Of a DNA stretch of 64,000 nt, positions 46,411-55,995 are shown piece after piece. A program made the position numbers and the translations under genes. The notes under the pieces are model-generated. The model worked only from the letters and a program-made list of their open reading frames with translations, did no database searches and was not told the origin of the DNA. The DNA is from an uncultured Pelagibacteraceae bacterium. Its GTDB lineage: Bacteria; Pseudomonadota; Alphaproteobacteria; Pelagibacterales; Pelagibacteraceae. The stretch covers positions 248,001 through 312,000 of the forward strand of contig CACONH010000001.1 of the NCBI GenBank assembly GCA_902628495.1. The letters run 5' to 3'. How positions within the stretch are numbered: the stretch's first letter is position 1; each line of letters begins with the position of its first letter.

Positions 46411-49185
46411 ATGAGCAAAGCACCCAAAAGAGAAAATTACTATTTAATCGATGGATCTGGATATATCTTCAGAGCTTACTATGCATTACCACCTTTATCT
46501 AGAAAATCTGATGGGCTACCAACAGGAGCTGTAGCTGGATTTTGCAACATGTTATTCAAATTATTAGAAGATGCAAAATCCTCTGATAATAAATCTAAAC
46601 CTACTCATTTTGCTGTTATATTTGACTCTGCTAGAAAAAATTTTAGAAATGAGATTTATTCTGAATATAAAGCAAATAGATCAGATGCGCCCGATGATTT
46701 GATTCCACAATTTGACTACATTAGAAAATCTGTAGAAGCTTTTAATTTACCATCTATAGAACTCATTAATTATGAAGCAGATGACTTAATAGCAACTTAT
46801 AGTGAACAAATAATAAAAAAGGGGGGAGATGTTACAATTGTATCTTCTGATAAAGATTTAATGCAGCTATATAAAAAAAATATAAGAATTTATGACCCAA
46901 TGAAAAATAAGTTCATTAATGAGGAAGATATTCAAAAAAAATTTGGTGTAAAAGCAGAGAAAGTAATAGATGTTCAATCTTTAGCAGGAGATAGCAGTGA
47001 TAATGTACCTGGTGTGCCTGGTATAGGAATTAAAACTGCTGCAGAATTAATAAATGAGTATGGAACCTTAGAAAATCTTCTGTCAAATTCTAAAAACATT
47101 AAGCAAAACAAAAGAAGAGAGACACTTATTGAAAACAAACAAAAAGCAATGATTAGTAAAAAGCTAGTTACTTTAAAAAAAGATGTACCCGTTAAAGTTC
47201 CGTACAGTGATTTTGTTCTAAAACAGATTGATAAAAAAAAATTGTATAATTTTTTAAGGGATATGGAATTTAATAGGTTGTTGAGTTCAGCAATATCGAC
47301 TTATGGCGAAGTTGATTTTAAAGACAATAGAAAAGAATTTTCCCAAGCTAAGCCAGAAAGTAAAATTGATAAAAAAAAATATATATTAATAAAAAATGAA
47401 AATGAACTCAGTGAATTAATATCTAAAATTGAACAAGAAAGTGAAATATCTATTGATACAGAGACAAGCTCTCTTGATCCACACCAAGCAGAACTAATTG
47501 GTATATCTATTTCACCAAAAATTGGTGAGGCTTATTATATACCTTTAAACCATAAAAATTTTAAGAATTTAATGGAAAAAAATGTATTAAAAAAATTGCA
47601 GAATATCCTAGAAGACAAAAGTATTAAAAAGATTGGTCAAAACATCAAATTTGATTATATCATACTTTATCATAGAGGTATTGATTTAGAACCATTAGAA
47701 GACACAATGTTAATGTCTTATGTGTTAGATGCTGGAAAAAATAGGCACAATATGGATACTTTATCAGAAATTCATTTAGGTCATAAAACAATTTCATATA
47801 AAGATCTTGTAGGAAGTGGAAAAAAACAAATAAATTTTAGTGAAGTTAAAATTGAAGTTGCAAAGGACTATGCTGCTGAAGATGCAGATATTACTTTCAG
47901 ACTTTATAAGAAATTTTTAATTAATCTCAAAAATGAAAAATTAATGAATATCTACGAAACTTTTGAAAAACCATTAATTAAAATTTTAGCTCATATGGAA
48001 ATGGATGGTATTAAACTTGATAAAAAATTTTTAAATAAACTGTCTGAAAATTTTCAAAAAAAAATCTCTGATCTAGAAAAAAAAATTTTTAAAATATCTA
48101 AAAAAGAATTTAAAATTGGATCAACCAAGCAACTTGGAGAGGTATTATATAACGACCTGAAAATATCTGCTCTAAAAAAAACTAAGAAAGGTAGTTTTGC
48201 TACTGGTGCTAGTGTATTAGAAGATCTCGCTTACAAAGGCCATGAGTTACCACAACTTGTTTTAGAATGGAGACAGCTAACAAAATTAAAAAATACTTAT
48301 TCAGATTCTTTACCAGAATTCTTAAATCCTAACACAAGTAGAGTGCATACTAGTTTTTTATTGGCCGCTACAACAACAGGCAGATTGGCATCAAGTGATC
48401 CTAATTTGCAGAATATTCCAATTAAATCTAATGACGGAAAAGAAATTAGAAAAGCATTTATTTCAGATAAAGGGTACAACCTTTTATCTGCAGATTACAA
48501 TCAAATCGAGATGAGAATATTGGCTGACCTTGCAGATGTAAAAGAACTAAAAAAAGCTTTCAACAATAAAGAGGACATACATTCATTAACAGCAAGCCAA
48601 GTTTTTAATGTAAAAATAAAAGATGTTACATCTGAGCTCAGGCGCAAAGCAAAAGCAATAAATTTTGGAATAATTTATGGAATTTCTCAATATGGTCTTG
48701 CAAAACAAATCTCTGTGACAACTAATGAAGCTGATGAATTTCTTAAATCTTACTTTAAAAAATTCCCTGAAATCAAAGATTACATGTCAACTACAATAAA
48801 TTTTTGTAGAAAAAGTGGATATGTTAATAATATCTTTGGAAGAAGAACTCATATAACAGGAATTAATGATAAAAATTTTAATGTAAGAAATTTTCAAGAA
48901 AGAGCTGCTATAAATGCACCAATCCAAGGATCAGCATCTGAGCTAATGAGAATGGCAATGATCAACATTTTTGAAAAAATTAAAGTTAAAAAAATAAAAG
49001 ATTGCAAGTTACTTTTACAAATTCATGATGAGTTAATTTTTGAGGTTAAGAAAAATAATATAGAAAATATAAAAAAATTAGTAGAGAATGGAATGAAAAG
49101 TGTTCAAAAAAGTGATTTGCATTCATTTTCAATTCCAATACTTGTAGATGTTAATATTGGTGAAAATTGGGGATTGTTACAATAA
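46411..49185 (+). CDS. polA: DNA polymerase I
   Basis: It fills gaps and removes RNA primers in replication and repair. The 924-residue protein has all three domains. The 5'-nuclease is at about 1-290 (YLIDGSGYIFRAYYAL, NYEADDLIATYSE, SSDKDLMQLY, GDSSDNVPGVPGIGIKTA). The 3'-5' proofreading exonuclease is at about 325-510 (SIDTETSSLD, IGQNIKFDYIIL, YAAEDADITF). The polymerase is at about 530-924 (DYNQIEMRILAD, RRKAKAINFGIIYGIS, QIHDELIFEV). The proofreading metal-binding acids DTE are intact. It is divergent from the ABC ATPase gene. Confidence 0.97.
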   Translation: MSKAPKRENYYLIDGSGYIFRAYYALPPLSRKSDGLPTGAVAGFCNMLFKLLEDAKSSDNKSKPTHFAVIFDSARKNFRNEIYSEYKANRSDAPDDLIPQFDYIRKSVEAFNLPSIELINYEADDLIATYSEQIIKKGGDVTIVSSDKDLMQLYKKNIRIYDPMKNKFINEEDIQKKFGVKAEKVIDVQSLAGDSSDNVPGVPGIGIKTAAELINEYGTLENLLSNSKNIKQNKRRETLIENKQKAMISKKLVTLKKDVPVKVPYSDFVLKQIDKKKLYNFLRDMEFNRLLSSAISTYGEVDFKDNRKEFSQAKPESKIDKKKYILIKNENELSELISKIEQESEISIDTETSSLDPHQAELIGISISPKIGEAYYIPLNHKNFKNLMEKNVLKKLQNILEDKSIKKIGQNIKFDYIILYHRGIDLEPLEDTMLMSYVLDAGKNRHNMDTLSEIHLGHKTISYKDLVGSGKKQINFSEVKIEVAKDYAAEDADITFRLYKKFLINLKNEKLMNIYETFEKPLIKILAHMEMDGIKLDKKFLNKLSENFQKKISDLEKKIFKISKKEFKIGSTKQLGEVLYNDLKISALKKTKKGSFATGASVLEDLAYKGHELPQLVLEWRQLTKLKNTYSDSLPEFLNPNTSRVHTSFLLAATTTGRLASSDPNLQNIPIKSNDGKEIRKAFISDKGYNLLSADYNQIEMRILADLADVKELKKAFNNKEDIHSLTASQVFNVKIKDVTSELRRKAKAINFGIIYGISQYGLAKQISVTTNEADEFLKSYFKKFPEIKDYMSTTINFCRKSGYVNNIFGRRTHITGINDKNFNVRNFQERAAINAPIQGSASELMRMAMINIFEKIKVKKIKDCKLLLQIHDELIFEVKKNNIENIKKLVENGMKSVQKSDLHSFSIPILVDVNIGENWGLLQ

Positions 49186-49194
49186 GATAAACTG

Positions 49195-49223
49195 TTGCCC
49201 AAATTATAACAATTTAGTATTTT
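49195..49223 (+). promoter_or_regulatory. Candidate promoter of chvI-chvG
   Basis: TTGCCC (49195-49200), 17 bases, then TATTTT (49218-49223) lies in the 48-base gap between polA and chvI. The -10 ends 10 bases before the ATG at 49234, so the leader would be only a few bases. No Shine-Dalgarno sequence is seen (ttttaattactgc), which fits a near-leaderless transcript like that of rpmB. Confidence 0.45.
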
Positions 49224-49233
49224 TAATTACTGC

Positions 49234-49932
49234 ATGACTCAAACAATTGCATTAGTAGATGATGATAGAAATATTCTAACAAGCATTAGTATAGCTTTAG
49301 AAAAAGAGGGATTCAAAGTTCAAACATATTTAGACGGAGAAAGCGCACTAATTGGTCTGTCCAGAACTCCACCAGATCTAGCTATAATTGATATTAAAAT
49401 GCCAAAAATGGATGGAGAAGAATTACTCAAAAAATTAAGAAAAAAAACTTCTCTTCCAGTTATTTTTTTAACTTCCAAAGATGAGGAAGTAGACGAGCTA
49501 TTAGGACTAAAACTTGGTGCAGATGATTTTGTGAAAAAATCTGGAGGTTTTTCTATAAAAGTTTTAATTGAAAGAATTCGTGTTCAGTTAAGAAAAAAGA
49601 ATATTAATATTGAGGACACAAAAAATATTATTAACCACGGAAAACTTAAACTTGACCCATCCCAATTAGAATGCGAATGGGGTGGAAAGCAATTACCAGA
49701 TAAATTAACAACTACCGAATTTTTAATAGTTCAAGAATTAGCAAAAAGACCAGGAATAATAAAAGAAAGAGCCCAATTGATGGATATTGCTTATAGAGAG
49801 GATACAGATATAGAGGACAGAACAATTGATAGCCATGTGAAAAGAATTAGGAAAAAATTTAAAAAAGTTGATGAAAATTTTTCGGCTATCGAAACTAGAT
49901 ATGGCAGTGGCTATAGGTGGAATGTTAGTTAA
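49234..49932 (+). CDS. chvI: ChvI-type response regulator (OmpR family)
   Basis: ChvI with ChvG forms an envelope/acid-stress two-component system conserved across alphaproteobacteria. The 232-residue protein has a receiver domain ([24 protein letters not shown], phospho-Asp in [26 protein letters not shown]) and a winged-helix DNA-binding domain in the C-terminal third ([43 protein letters not shown]). Its last base overlaps the chvG start (TAATG), so regulator and kinase are co-translated. Confidence 0.93.
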   Translation: MTQTIALVDDDRNILTSISIALEKEGFKVQTYLDGESALIGLSRTPPDLAIIDIKMPKMDGEELLKKLRKKTSLPVIFLTSKDEEVDELLGLKLGADDFVKKSGGFSIKVLIERIRVQLRKKNINIEDTKNIINHGKLKLDPSQLECEWGGKQLPDKLTTTEFLIVQELAKRPGIIKERAQLMDIAYREDTDIEDRTIDSHVKRIRKKFKKVDENFSAIETRYGSGYRWNVS

Positions 49933-51470
49933 TGTTTTCCTCAACTATTAAAAATTTATCAATTTTAAAGAAATTCTTATTTATAAATCTAATTATCTTT
50001 TTGTTCATAGGTTCACTAACAATAATCTATTTAAGTTACGTACAACCAAATTTAATTAAAAAAAAAACTTCAATACACATTCAAATCTTAAATAATACTA
50101 TACAAAACCTAAATAGATTGAATGTTAAATTTAACAAACAGGATATAAAAAATTTTTTATTTTCTAAAAGATTTCTATTTCAGAGTGTTGATAGGGTAGT
50201 ATTTTTTGATGAAGATTATGATATCATAGCGGATACTAATACTTTAGACTTAGATCCCAGGTCATTTAGTCAAAGAATTGATATTATTGAATTTGATATT
50301 TCTACAAATAATAATGAAATAGTTACACAAGAAGATAAAATAAACCAAAAAAAAGAAACAGAGTTAAAAGAAAAAATATCAAATTATGCCTCTTCAACTA
50401 ATTTTGGCAAACCATTTACCTTTACAACTGAAAGCTATCAGCAATTCAAATTATCTACTGTAAAAAATTTAATAATAAATGGTACACCGTCTGGTTATTT
50501 ATTAATTTCAGAAAATGCAAATGAGATTAAAACTGCGATTAATGAAAGAAAAACTTTTATAATACGTACTGCTATATTTGTAGGAATTGTAATTTTTATT
50601 TTTTCCTTGGTTTTAAATAGGTATTTTTTAAAGCCAATCAAAAATTTGGTTAATTTTACCCAAAGCATTAAAGAGAGAAGTAAAAAAAGAGTCGATTTAA
50701 CAAATCTAGTTAAAAGAAATGATGAATTAGGAATGTTGTCACACTCATTAAGTGATATGACAAATGAATTACAAAAAAGAGTAAATACAGCAGAAAACTT
50801 TTCTACTGATTTAGTACACGAGATTAGAAATCCGCTTGCATCATTAAAAAGTGCTTCAGAAATTTTAAGTGAAACAAGTAGTAACAGTGAGAAAGAAAAA
50901 TTAGTAAAAATCTTATCACATGATGTTGAAAGAATTGAAAGACTAATTACAGACTATTCGCAAATGTTAAAAGATGAAGTTGCTATAACTCAAGAGCAAA
51001 TGAAGAATATCGATTTAGAAGAAGTTATTAATTCAGTTGTCGATGATTTTAATGGAATATACTTATCAAAAAGAGGAATTAAGATTAATTTTAAAATTCA
51101 AAAAAATGGTGAAAGATACATTATTAAAGGTATCGAAAATAGAATCGAGCAAGTTTTAGCAAATCTTCTTGAAAATTCTATTTCTTTTAGCGAAGATAAT
51201 AAAAAAATTATTGTCGAACTTAAAAAAAATAAAAATAATAAAATCCATCTTTCAGTAGTTGATGAAGGAAGAGGTTTTAAGGAAAAAAATACTGAAAAAA
51301 TTTTTAAAAGATTTTACAGTAATAGACCTGAAAAATTTGGAGAACATTCTGGTCTAGGTTTGAATATAGTAAAAAATCTAGTTGATTTACACGGTGGGAG
51401 TATTAATGCATCAAATAATAAGTCTAAAAACGGAGCTAGAGTTGATATTTATTTTCCAACCATAAATTGA
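49932..51470 (+). CDS. chvG: ChvG-type sensor histidine kinase
   Basis: This is the membrane sensor partner of ChvI. The 512-residue protein has a first transmembrane helix (about 16-36), a periplasmic sensor domain (about 37-208), a second helix (about 209-228), a HAMP linker, the phospho-accepting histidine in STDLVHEIRNPLASLKSASE, and the ATPase boxes NLLENSISFSED (N), VVDEGRGFKEKN (G1) and SGLGLNIVKNLVDLHGG (G2). In rhizobia the hprK/PTS genes follow; here ahcY follows directly. Confidence 0.93.
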   Translation: MFSSTIKNLSILKKFLFINLIIFLFIGSLTIIYLSYVQPNLIKKKTSIHIQILNNTIQNLNRLNVKFNKQDIKNFLFSKRFLFQSVDRVVFFDEDYDIIADTNTLDLDPRSFSQRIDIIEFDISTNNNEIVTQEDKINQKKETELKEKISNYASSTNFGKPFTFTTESYQQFKLSTVKNLIINGTPSGYLLISENANEIKTAINERKTFIIRTAIFVGIVIFIFSLVLNRYFLKPIKNLVNFTQSIKERSKKRVDLTNLVKRNDELGMLSHSLSDMTNELQKRVNTAENFSTDLVHEIRNPLASLKSASEILSETSSNSEKEKLVKILSHDVERIERLITDYSQMLKDEVAITQEQMKNIDLEEVINSVVDDFNGIYLSKRGIKINFKIQKNGERYIIKGIENRIEQVLANLLENSISFSEDNKKIIVELKKNKNNKIHLSVVDEGRGFKEKNTEKIFKRFYSNRPEKFGEHSGLGLNIVKNLVDLHGGSINASNNKSKNGARVDIYFPTIN

Positions 51471-51495
51471 CTAGTTGAATAAATTTTGAATTAAT
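51467..51495 (+). promoter_or_regulatory. Weak candidate promoter of ahcY
   Basis: TTGACT (51467-51472), overlapping the chvG stop, is followed after 17 bases by ATTAAT (51490-51495). The -10 matches only four positions of the consensus. I saw no SAH or SAM riboswitch in the 43-base gap. Confidence 0.3.
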
Positions 51496-51513
51496 GTACA
51501 ACCAGAAAAAAAA

Positions 51514-52800
51514 ATGACAGATTACAAAGTAAAAGATATCAATTTAGCTGATTTTGGAAGGAAAGAAATTTCTCTCGCAGAGACTGAAATGCCAGGTTTA
51601 ATGGCATTACGAAAAGAATATAAGGGTAAGAATCCATTAAAGGGCGCAAGAATTTTAGGATGTTTGCATATGACAATTCAAACTGCAGTTTTAATTGAAA
51701 CTTTAGTTGACCTTGGTGCTGAGTGCAGATGGTCTTCTTGTAATATATTTTCCACTCAAGATCACGCTGCCGCAGCTATCGCAAAATCTGGAACTCCAGT
51801 TTTTGCATGGAAAGGTGAAACCGAGGATGAATATTGGTGGTGTGTAAGACAAACTATTGAGGGTAAAAAAGATTGGAAACCTAACATGATCTTAGATGAT
51901 GGGGGAGACCTAACAGCTTTAATGCATAAGGATTATAAACATCTTATGAAAGATATTAAAGGATTGTCAGAAGAGACAACAACAGGTGTTTTAGCTTTAA
52001 AAAAAATGGAAAGCGAAGGAACTCTTTTGGTCCCGGCGATTAACGTAAATGACTCTGTTACAAAATCAAAATTTGACAATTTATATGGTTGTAGGGAAAG
52101 CTTAGTAGATGGTATCAAAAGAGCGACTGATGTAATGATGTCAGGAAAAGTAGCCATAGTAGCTGGTTTTGGGGATGTAGGAAAAGGTAGTGCCGCATCA
52201 TTAAGACAAGCTGGTGCGAGAGTAATGATAACCGAAACAGATCCAATTTGTGCATTACAAGCAGCTATGGAAGGTTATGAAGTAGTTTTAATGGATGACA
52301 TGATCAAGCATGCTGACATAGTTGTGACTGCCACTGGGAATAAAGATATTATAACAGCGGATCACATGAGAGACATGAAAGATAGAGCAATACTTTGTAA
52401 TATTGGCCACTTTGATAATGAAATTCAGGTTGAAGCGCTTAGAAATTACAAGTGGGATGAAATAAAACCTCAGGTGCACGAAATAGAACTACCTAGCAAA
52501 AAAAGAATAATTTTACTTGCAGAGGGAAGATTAGTAAATTTAGGATGCGCGACTGGACACCCAAGTTTTGTTATGAGTGCATCATTTACAAATCAAGTTA
52601 CAGCTCAAATAGAATTATGGAATAATTCTGATAAATATGAAAAAAAAGTTTATGTTTTACCAAAACATCTAGACGAAAAAGTTGCTATGCTTCATTTAGA
52701 AAAAGTTGGAGCCAAGTTAACTAAGTTGTCTAAAGAACAAGCAGATTATATTAGCGTAAAACAAGAAGGACCTTATAAACCAGATGCCTATCGCTACTAA
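51514..52800 (+). CDS. ahcY: S-adenosylhomocysteine hydrolase
   Basis: It reversibly splits S-adenosylhomocysteine, the by-product of methylation, into adenosine and homocysteine. The 428-residue protein has [20 protein letters not shown], the substrate-site [15 protein letters not shown], the NAD motif [32 protein letters not shown] and the C-terminal [22 protein letters not shown]. Along with MetX/MetW it belongs to the sulfur-methyl cycle. The 3' end overlaps tsaE by 17 bases. Confidence 0.97.
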   Translation: MTDYKVKDINLADFGRKEISLAETEMPGLMALRKEYKGKNPLKGARILGCLHMTIQTAVLIETLVDLGAECRWSSCNIFSTQDHAAAAIAKSGTPVFAWKGETEDEYWWCVRQTIEGKKDWKPNMILDDGGDLTALMHKDYKHLMKDIKGLSEETTTGVLALKKMESEGTLLVPAINVNDSVTKSKFDNLYGCRESLVDGIKRATDVMMSGKVAIVAGFGDVGKGSAASLRQAGARVMITETDPICALQAAMEGYEVVLMDDMIKHADIVVTATGNKDIITADHMRDMKDRAILCNIGHFDNEIQVEALRNYKWDEIKPQVHEIELPSKKRIILLAEGRLVNLGCATGHPSFVMSASFTNQVTAQIELWNNSDKYEKKVYVLPKHLDEKVAMLHLEKVGAKLTKLSKEQADYISVKQEGPYKPDAYRY

Positions 52801-53254
52801 CGGTAGCTCGATAAAAGTTTCAAATCTAAAAGTTTTAAAAAATTTAGCCTGCAAGATTGCAAATAAAATAAAGTCAGGAGAAACAATTCTATTATATGGT
52901 CAACTTGGAGTTGGCAAAACTACATTTGCTAGATTTTTTATAAATCATTTACAAAAAAAAACAAATTCAAAAATTACTGAAGTGCCAAGTCCTACATTTA
53001 CTGTAATGTATGAATATCTGGCTAATCAAAAATTAATTCAGCACTATGATTTTTATAGAGTAAAAAATTACAAAGAATTGAATAATATTGGTGTATTTGA
53101 GGATAATGAAGTAATTTCGTTAATAGAATGGCCAGAAAAAATAAAATTTAAACCAAAAAACCGTATCGAGTTGAAATTCAAATATTTAAAAAACTTTGAA
53201 AATAGAAATATTAAAATTAAACTTTTTGGAAATTGTAAAAATTATGAATTTTAA
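52784..53254 (+). CDS. tsaE: tRNA threonylcarbamoyladenosine biosynthesis ATPase TsaE
   Basis: TsaE hydrolyses ATP to support TsaB-TsaD in making the t6A modification at position 37 of ANN-decoding tRNAs. The 156-residue protein has the P-loop [34 protein letters not shown] and the Walker-B-like SLIEWPEK. The chosen ATG gives a 17-base overlap with ahcY. In alphaproteobacteria tsaE commonly leads an operon with amgK and murU, as it does here. Confidence 0.93.
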   Translation: MPIATNGSSIKVSNLKVLKNLACKIANKIKSGETILLYGQLGVGKTTFARFFINHLQKKTNSKITEVPSPTFTVMYEYLANQKLIQHYDFYRVKNYKELNNIGVFEDNEVISLIEWPEKIKFKPKNRIELKFKYLKNFENRNIKIKLFGNCKNYEF

Positions 53255-54149
53255 AAAAATTAAGGGCGATGCATCAGATAGAGAGTTCTATAGGTCAAGA
53301 AACTCTATATTAGTCTATTCAAAAAAAAATAAATATAAGAATCTTTTAGTATATGACTGCATTAATAAAATTTTGAACAATCATAAAATACACGCTCCAA
53401 AACTTATAAAAAATAATTATGACAAAGGTTCTATACAAATTACTGATCTAGGAAAACAAAGTGTAAAAAATATTCTAAAAAAAAATAATAGATATAAAAT
53501 CTATAAAAAAATAATTGATATACTCATTAGGTTTAAAAAAATAAAAAATACAAAAACCATAAACTTAAATAGAAAACAATATTATATGAAAAAGTATAAT
53601 CACAAAGATTTATATAAGGAGGCGGATTTATTCAATAAATGGTACACGCCTTACTATAATAAAAAATTGGCCAAACCTTATAAAAAAAAAAAAATTAGAA
53701 AAATTATAAATGTCTTAATAAAAAAAATAAAATTACCAAATAACACGTTCGTTCATAGAGACTTTCATGTTTCTAATATGATGTATAAAAATAAAAAAAT
53801 ATATTTGATAGATAGCCAGGATGCTGTTATTGGTAACCCAGCATATGATTTGGCGTCATTAATAGATGACGTAAGGTATAAATCATCAAATCTATTTAAA
53901 AAAAATATTTATTCATATTTTTTAAAAAAAAGTAAAAAAATAGACAGAAAATCTTTTCAAAATGACTTTTTAATACTTTCTGTTTTGAGAAATCTAAAAA
54001 TTTTAGGAATTTTTACAAGACTTGCAAAAAGAGACAAGAAAAACAATTATCTAAAATTAATACCTTATACATGGAAATTAATTAAACTTAGAACAAGTGG
54101 CAATAACATTTTTGATGAGTTAGTTTCTTGCTTAAATAACGAAAAGTAG
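53244..54149 (+). CDS. amgK: Anomeric MurNAc/GlcNAc kinase AmgK (aminoglycoside phosphotransferase fold)
   Basis: AmgK phosphorylates MurNAc at the anomeric carbon in the peptidoglycan-recycling bypass to UDP-MurNAc. The 301-residue kinase has the N-terminal KGDASDREFYRSR motif, the catalytic loop FVHRDFHVSNMMY, and LIDSQDAVIGNPAYDLASLID with the metal-binding Asp. I chose ATG 53244; a frame extension to 53196 lies inside tsaE. The product is very lysine-rich. It is followed 5 bases later by murU, the next enzyme of the same route, which makes the specific call stronger than the fold alone. Confidence 0.87.
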   Translation: MNFKKIKGDASDREFYRSRNSILVYSKKNKYKNLLVYDCINKILNNHKIHAPKLIKNNYDKGSIQITDLGKQSVKNILKKNNRYKIYKKIIDILIRFKKIKNTKTINLNRKQYYMKKYNHKDLYKEADLFNKWYTPYYNKKLAKPYKKKKIRKIINVLIKKIKLPNNTFVHRDFHVSNMMYKNKKIYLIDSQDAVIGNPAYDLASLIDDVRYKSSNLFKKNIYSYFLKKSKKIDRKSFQNDFLILSVLRNLKILGIFTRLAKRDKKNNYLKLIPYTWKLIKLRTSGNNIFDELVSCLNNEK

Positions 54150-54154
54150 AAAAG

Positions 54155-54847
54155 ATGAAAAAATTAAACACAGCTATAATTATGTGTGCAGGTTTTGGTA
54201 AAAGATTAAAGCCACTAACAAATAAAGTGCCAAAACCCCTCTTAAAAATACATAATAAGTCTCTTCTAGAAAACACAATAGAGTTATTATTTAAATTAAA
54301 TATAAATAAAATTTTCTTAAATTCTCATCATTTAAGTCAACAGATAAAAAGATACATTTTAGAAAAGAAATTATCAAAAAAAATTAAAGTGTTTGAGGAA
54401 AAAAGAAAAATTTTGAATACAGGAGGGGGTATTTTAAATATTGTAAAATCTTCGAATGATAAAAATTACTTAGTTTTAAACCCAGACACAATTTGGACCA
54501 AAAAGCATTCACTCGAAATAATTAAAATGAAAAATTTATATTTTTCTAAAAAAGCATCAAACATGCTCCTAGTAGTTAAAAAAAAAAGAAGTTTCGATAA
54601 AAGACTAAGTGGTGATTTTTCAATGAAAAAAAATATTCTTACATATAGTTCAAAAAAAGAATATATATTCACAGGCTGTCAAATAATCAACAGAGATCTA
54701 TTTATTAATATAAAAAAAAAAATTTTTCCTATTTCATTAATTTGGAATAAATTGTTAATGGATAAAAATTTGTACGGTTATGAAAGTAAAATTAATTTTA
54801 AACACGTAACCGATATTAAAATTTATAAAAAATTAATTATTAAATAA
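54155..54847 (+). CDS. murU: N-acetylmuramate-1-phosphate uridylyltransferase MurU
   Basis: MurU makes UDP-MurNAc from MurNAc-1-phosphate, which gives a salvage entry that skips MurA and MurB. The 230-residue protein has the nucleotidyltransferase signature IIMCAGFGKRLKPLTNKVPKP, the LNTGGGILNI stretch and VLNPDTIW with the metal-binding Asp. It pairs with amgK upstream. The 3' end overlaps convergent gpmA by 15 bases. Confidence 0.9.
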   Translation: MKKLNTAIIMCAGFGKRLKPLTNKVPKPLLKIHNKSLLENTIELLFKLNINKIFLNSHHLSQQIKRYILEKKLSKKIKVFEEKRKILNTGGGILNIVKSSNDKNYLVLNPDTIWTKKHSLEIIKMKNLYFSKKASNMLLVVKKKRSFDKRLSGDFSMKKNILTYSSKKEYIFTGCQIINRDLFINIKKKIFPISLIWNKLLMDKNLYGYESKINFKHVTDIKIYKKLIIK

Positions 54848-55555
54848 TAATTTTTTAGCCCTTGCCTCGTCAAGATATCTTGCTTTGATTACCTTTAAAC
54901 TATTATCAAAATCTATAACCAGTGGATTGCCAGTAGGTATTTCTAAATTTGAAATATTTTCATTACTTATTTTAAATAAATATTTACATAAAGCTCTTAT
55001 AGAATTTCCATGTGCAGCAACCAATATCCTTTTTTCCAATTTTAGTAGTTTTAATATTTTACTTTCAAAATATGGGATAACTCGATTATATGTGTCCTCT
55101 AAAGACTCAGTATCAGGAATATTTCTTTTTGGAATGTTTTTGTATTTATCTATATTCAATGGATGATAAACGTTATTTTTATCTAAATTTTCAGGCTTTA
55201 AACTCCATGATCTTCTAAATTCATGTATTTTTTTTTCTCCAAGTTTTTTTTTCATTTCCTCTTTATTTAAGCCAGTTAAAGCTCCATAATGTCTTTCATT
55301 CAGTTGCCAAGCCTCTTCAAACTTGAGATTTTTAATTCCTATAGTTTCTTGGATTAACTTTAATGTATTGATAGCTCTTTTTTGAAATGAGGAAAAATAG
55401 TAATCGAATTTAAGATTTTCATTAATAATTAATTCACCAGCAGTTTTTGCCTCTTTTCTACCTTTATCAGATAAATCTATATCAACCCATCCAGTGAACT
55501 TATTTTGACTATTCCATTCGCTTTGTCCATGTCTTATTAATACAAGGTGAACCAT
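54833..55555 (-). CDS. gpmA: 2,3-bisphosphoglycerate-dependent phosphoglycerate mutase
   Basis: It interconverts 3- and 2-phosphoglycerate. The 240-residue protein has the phosphohistidine motif LVLIRHGQSEWNSQNKFTGW, ALTGLNKEEMKKKLGE and the second catalytic histidine in VAAHGNSIRALCKYL. This is the cofactor-dependent type, slightly longer than strict minimum forms. It overlaps murU at its 3' end and is divergent from the VanZ-like gene, with only 38 bases between their starts. Confidence 0.94.
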   Translation of the reverse strand: MVHLVLIRHGQSEWNSQNKFTGWVDIDLSDKGRKEAKTAGELIINENLKFDYYFSSFQKRAINTLKLIQETIGIKNLKFEEAWQLNERHYGALTGLNKEEMKKKLGEKKIHEFRRSWSLKPENLDKNNVYHPLNIDKYKNIPKRNIPDTESLEDTYNRVIPYFESKILKLLKLEKRILVAAHGNSIRALCKYLFKISNENISNLEIPTGNPLVIDFDNSLKVIKARYLDEARAKKLLFNN

Positions 55556-55593
55556 CTATACATGTTTGATAACTTAAAATTACAATTAAATAA

Positions 55594-55995
55594 ATGTTTA
55601 TAATGAGAAATATTAGAAAATATTTAGACTTATTTTTCAAAATTACTAATTTTACTATAATAATTCTATATTTATATCCAGGTAGTATTCTTGGATGGAT
55701 ACTATATGGAAATTTAGAATCGCAGCCTCAATTAACTGGAGATTTTTTATCTTTATCATCCAATCATTTCTATACGTTTTTAATTTTATCATTTATTTCT
55801 ATTTTAAATTATTCAAATAACCCAAAAAAACTTAATTACATTTTTTTATATTTACTTTTCATTTCGATAATCCTAGAACTAGCACACATTGTTATTCCAA
55901 ATAGAAGTTTTCAATTTGAAGATTTGATTGGTAACATAACAGGTGTTATAATTTCTTATATATTAATGAAATTTTATGAGTTCATTCGAAGATAG
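55594..55995 (+). CDS. VanZ-like membrane protein
   Basis: This 133-residue protein has four hydrophobic spans (about 14-34, 52-71, 78-96, 108-128). A VanZ-family pattern is visible: YPGS near residue 28 and the C-terminal block ELAHIVIPNRSFQFEDLIGNITGVIIS, where a conserved Glu-leading helix and PNR.....D..GN..G motif are typical. The function of VanZ-like proteins outside vancomycin/teicoplanin clusters is unknown. An ATG at 55603 is an alternative start. It overlaps the next gene by 20 bases. Confidence 0.75.
   Translation: MFIMRNIRKYLDLFFKITNFTIIILYLYPGSILGWILYGNLESQPQLTGDFLSLSSNHFYTFLILSFISILNYSNNPKKLNYIFLYLLFISIILELAHIVIPNRSFQFEDLIGNITGVIISYILMKFYEFIRR

Noticed and set aside
51471-51513. 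Possible SAH riboswitch before ahcY
   Set aside because: The 43-base gap is AT-rich and too short, without the GC-rich stems of the SAH aptamer.
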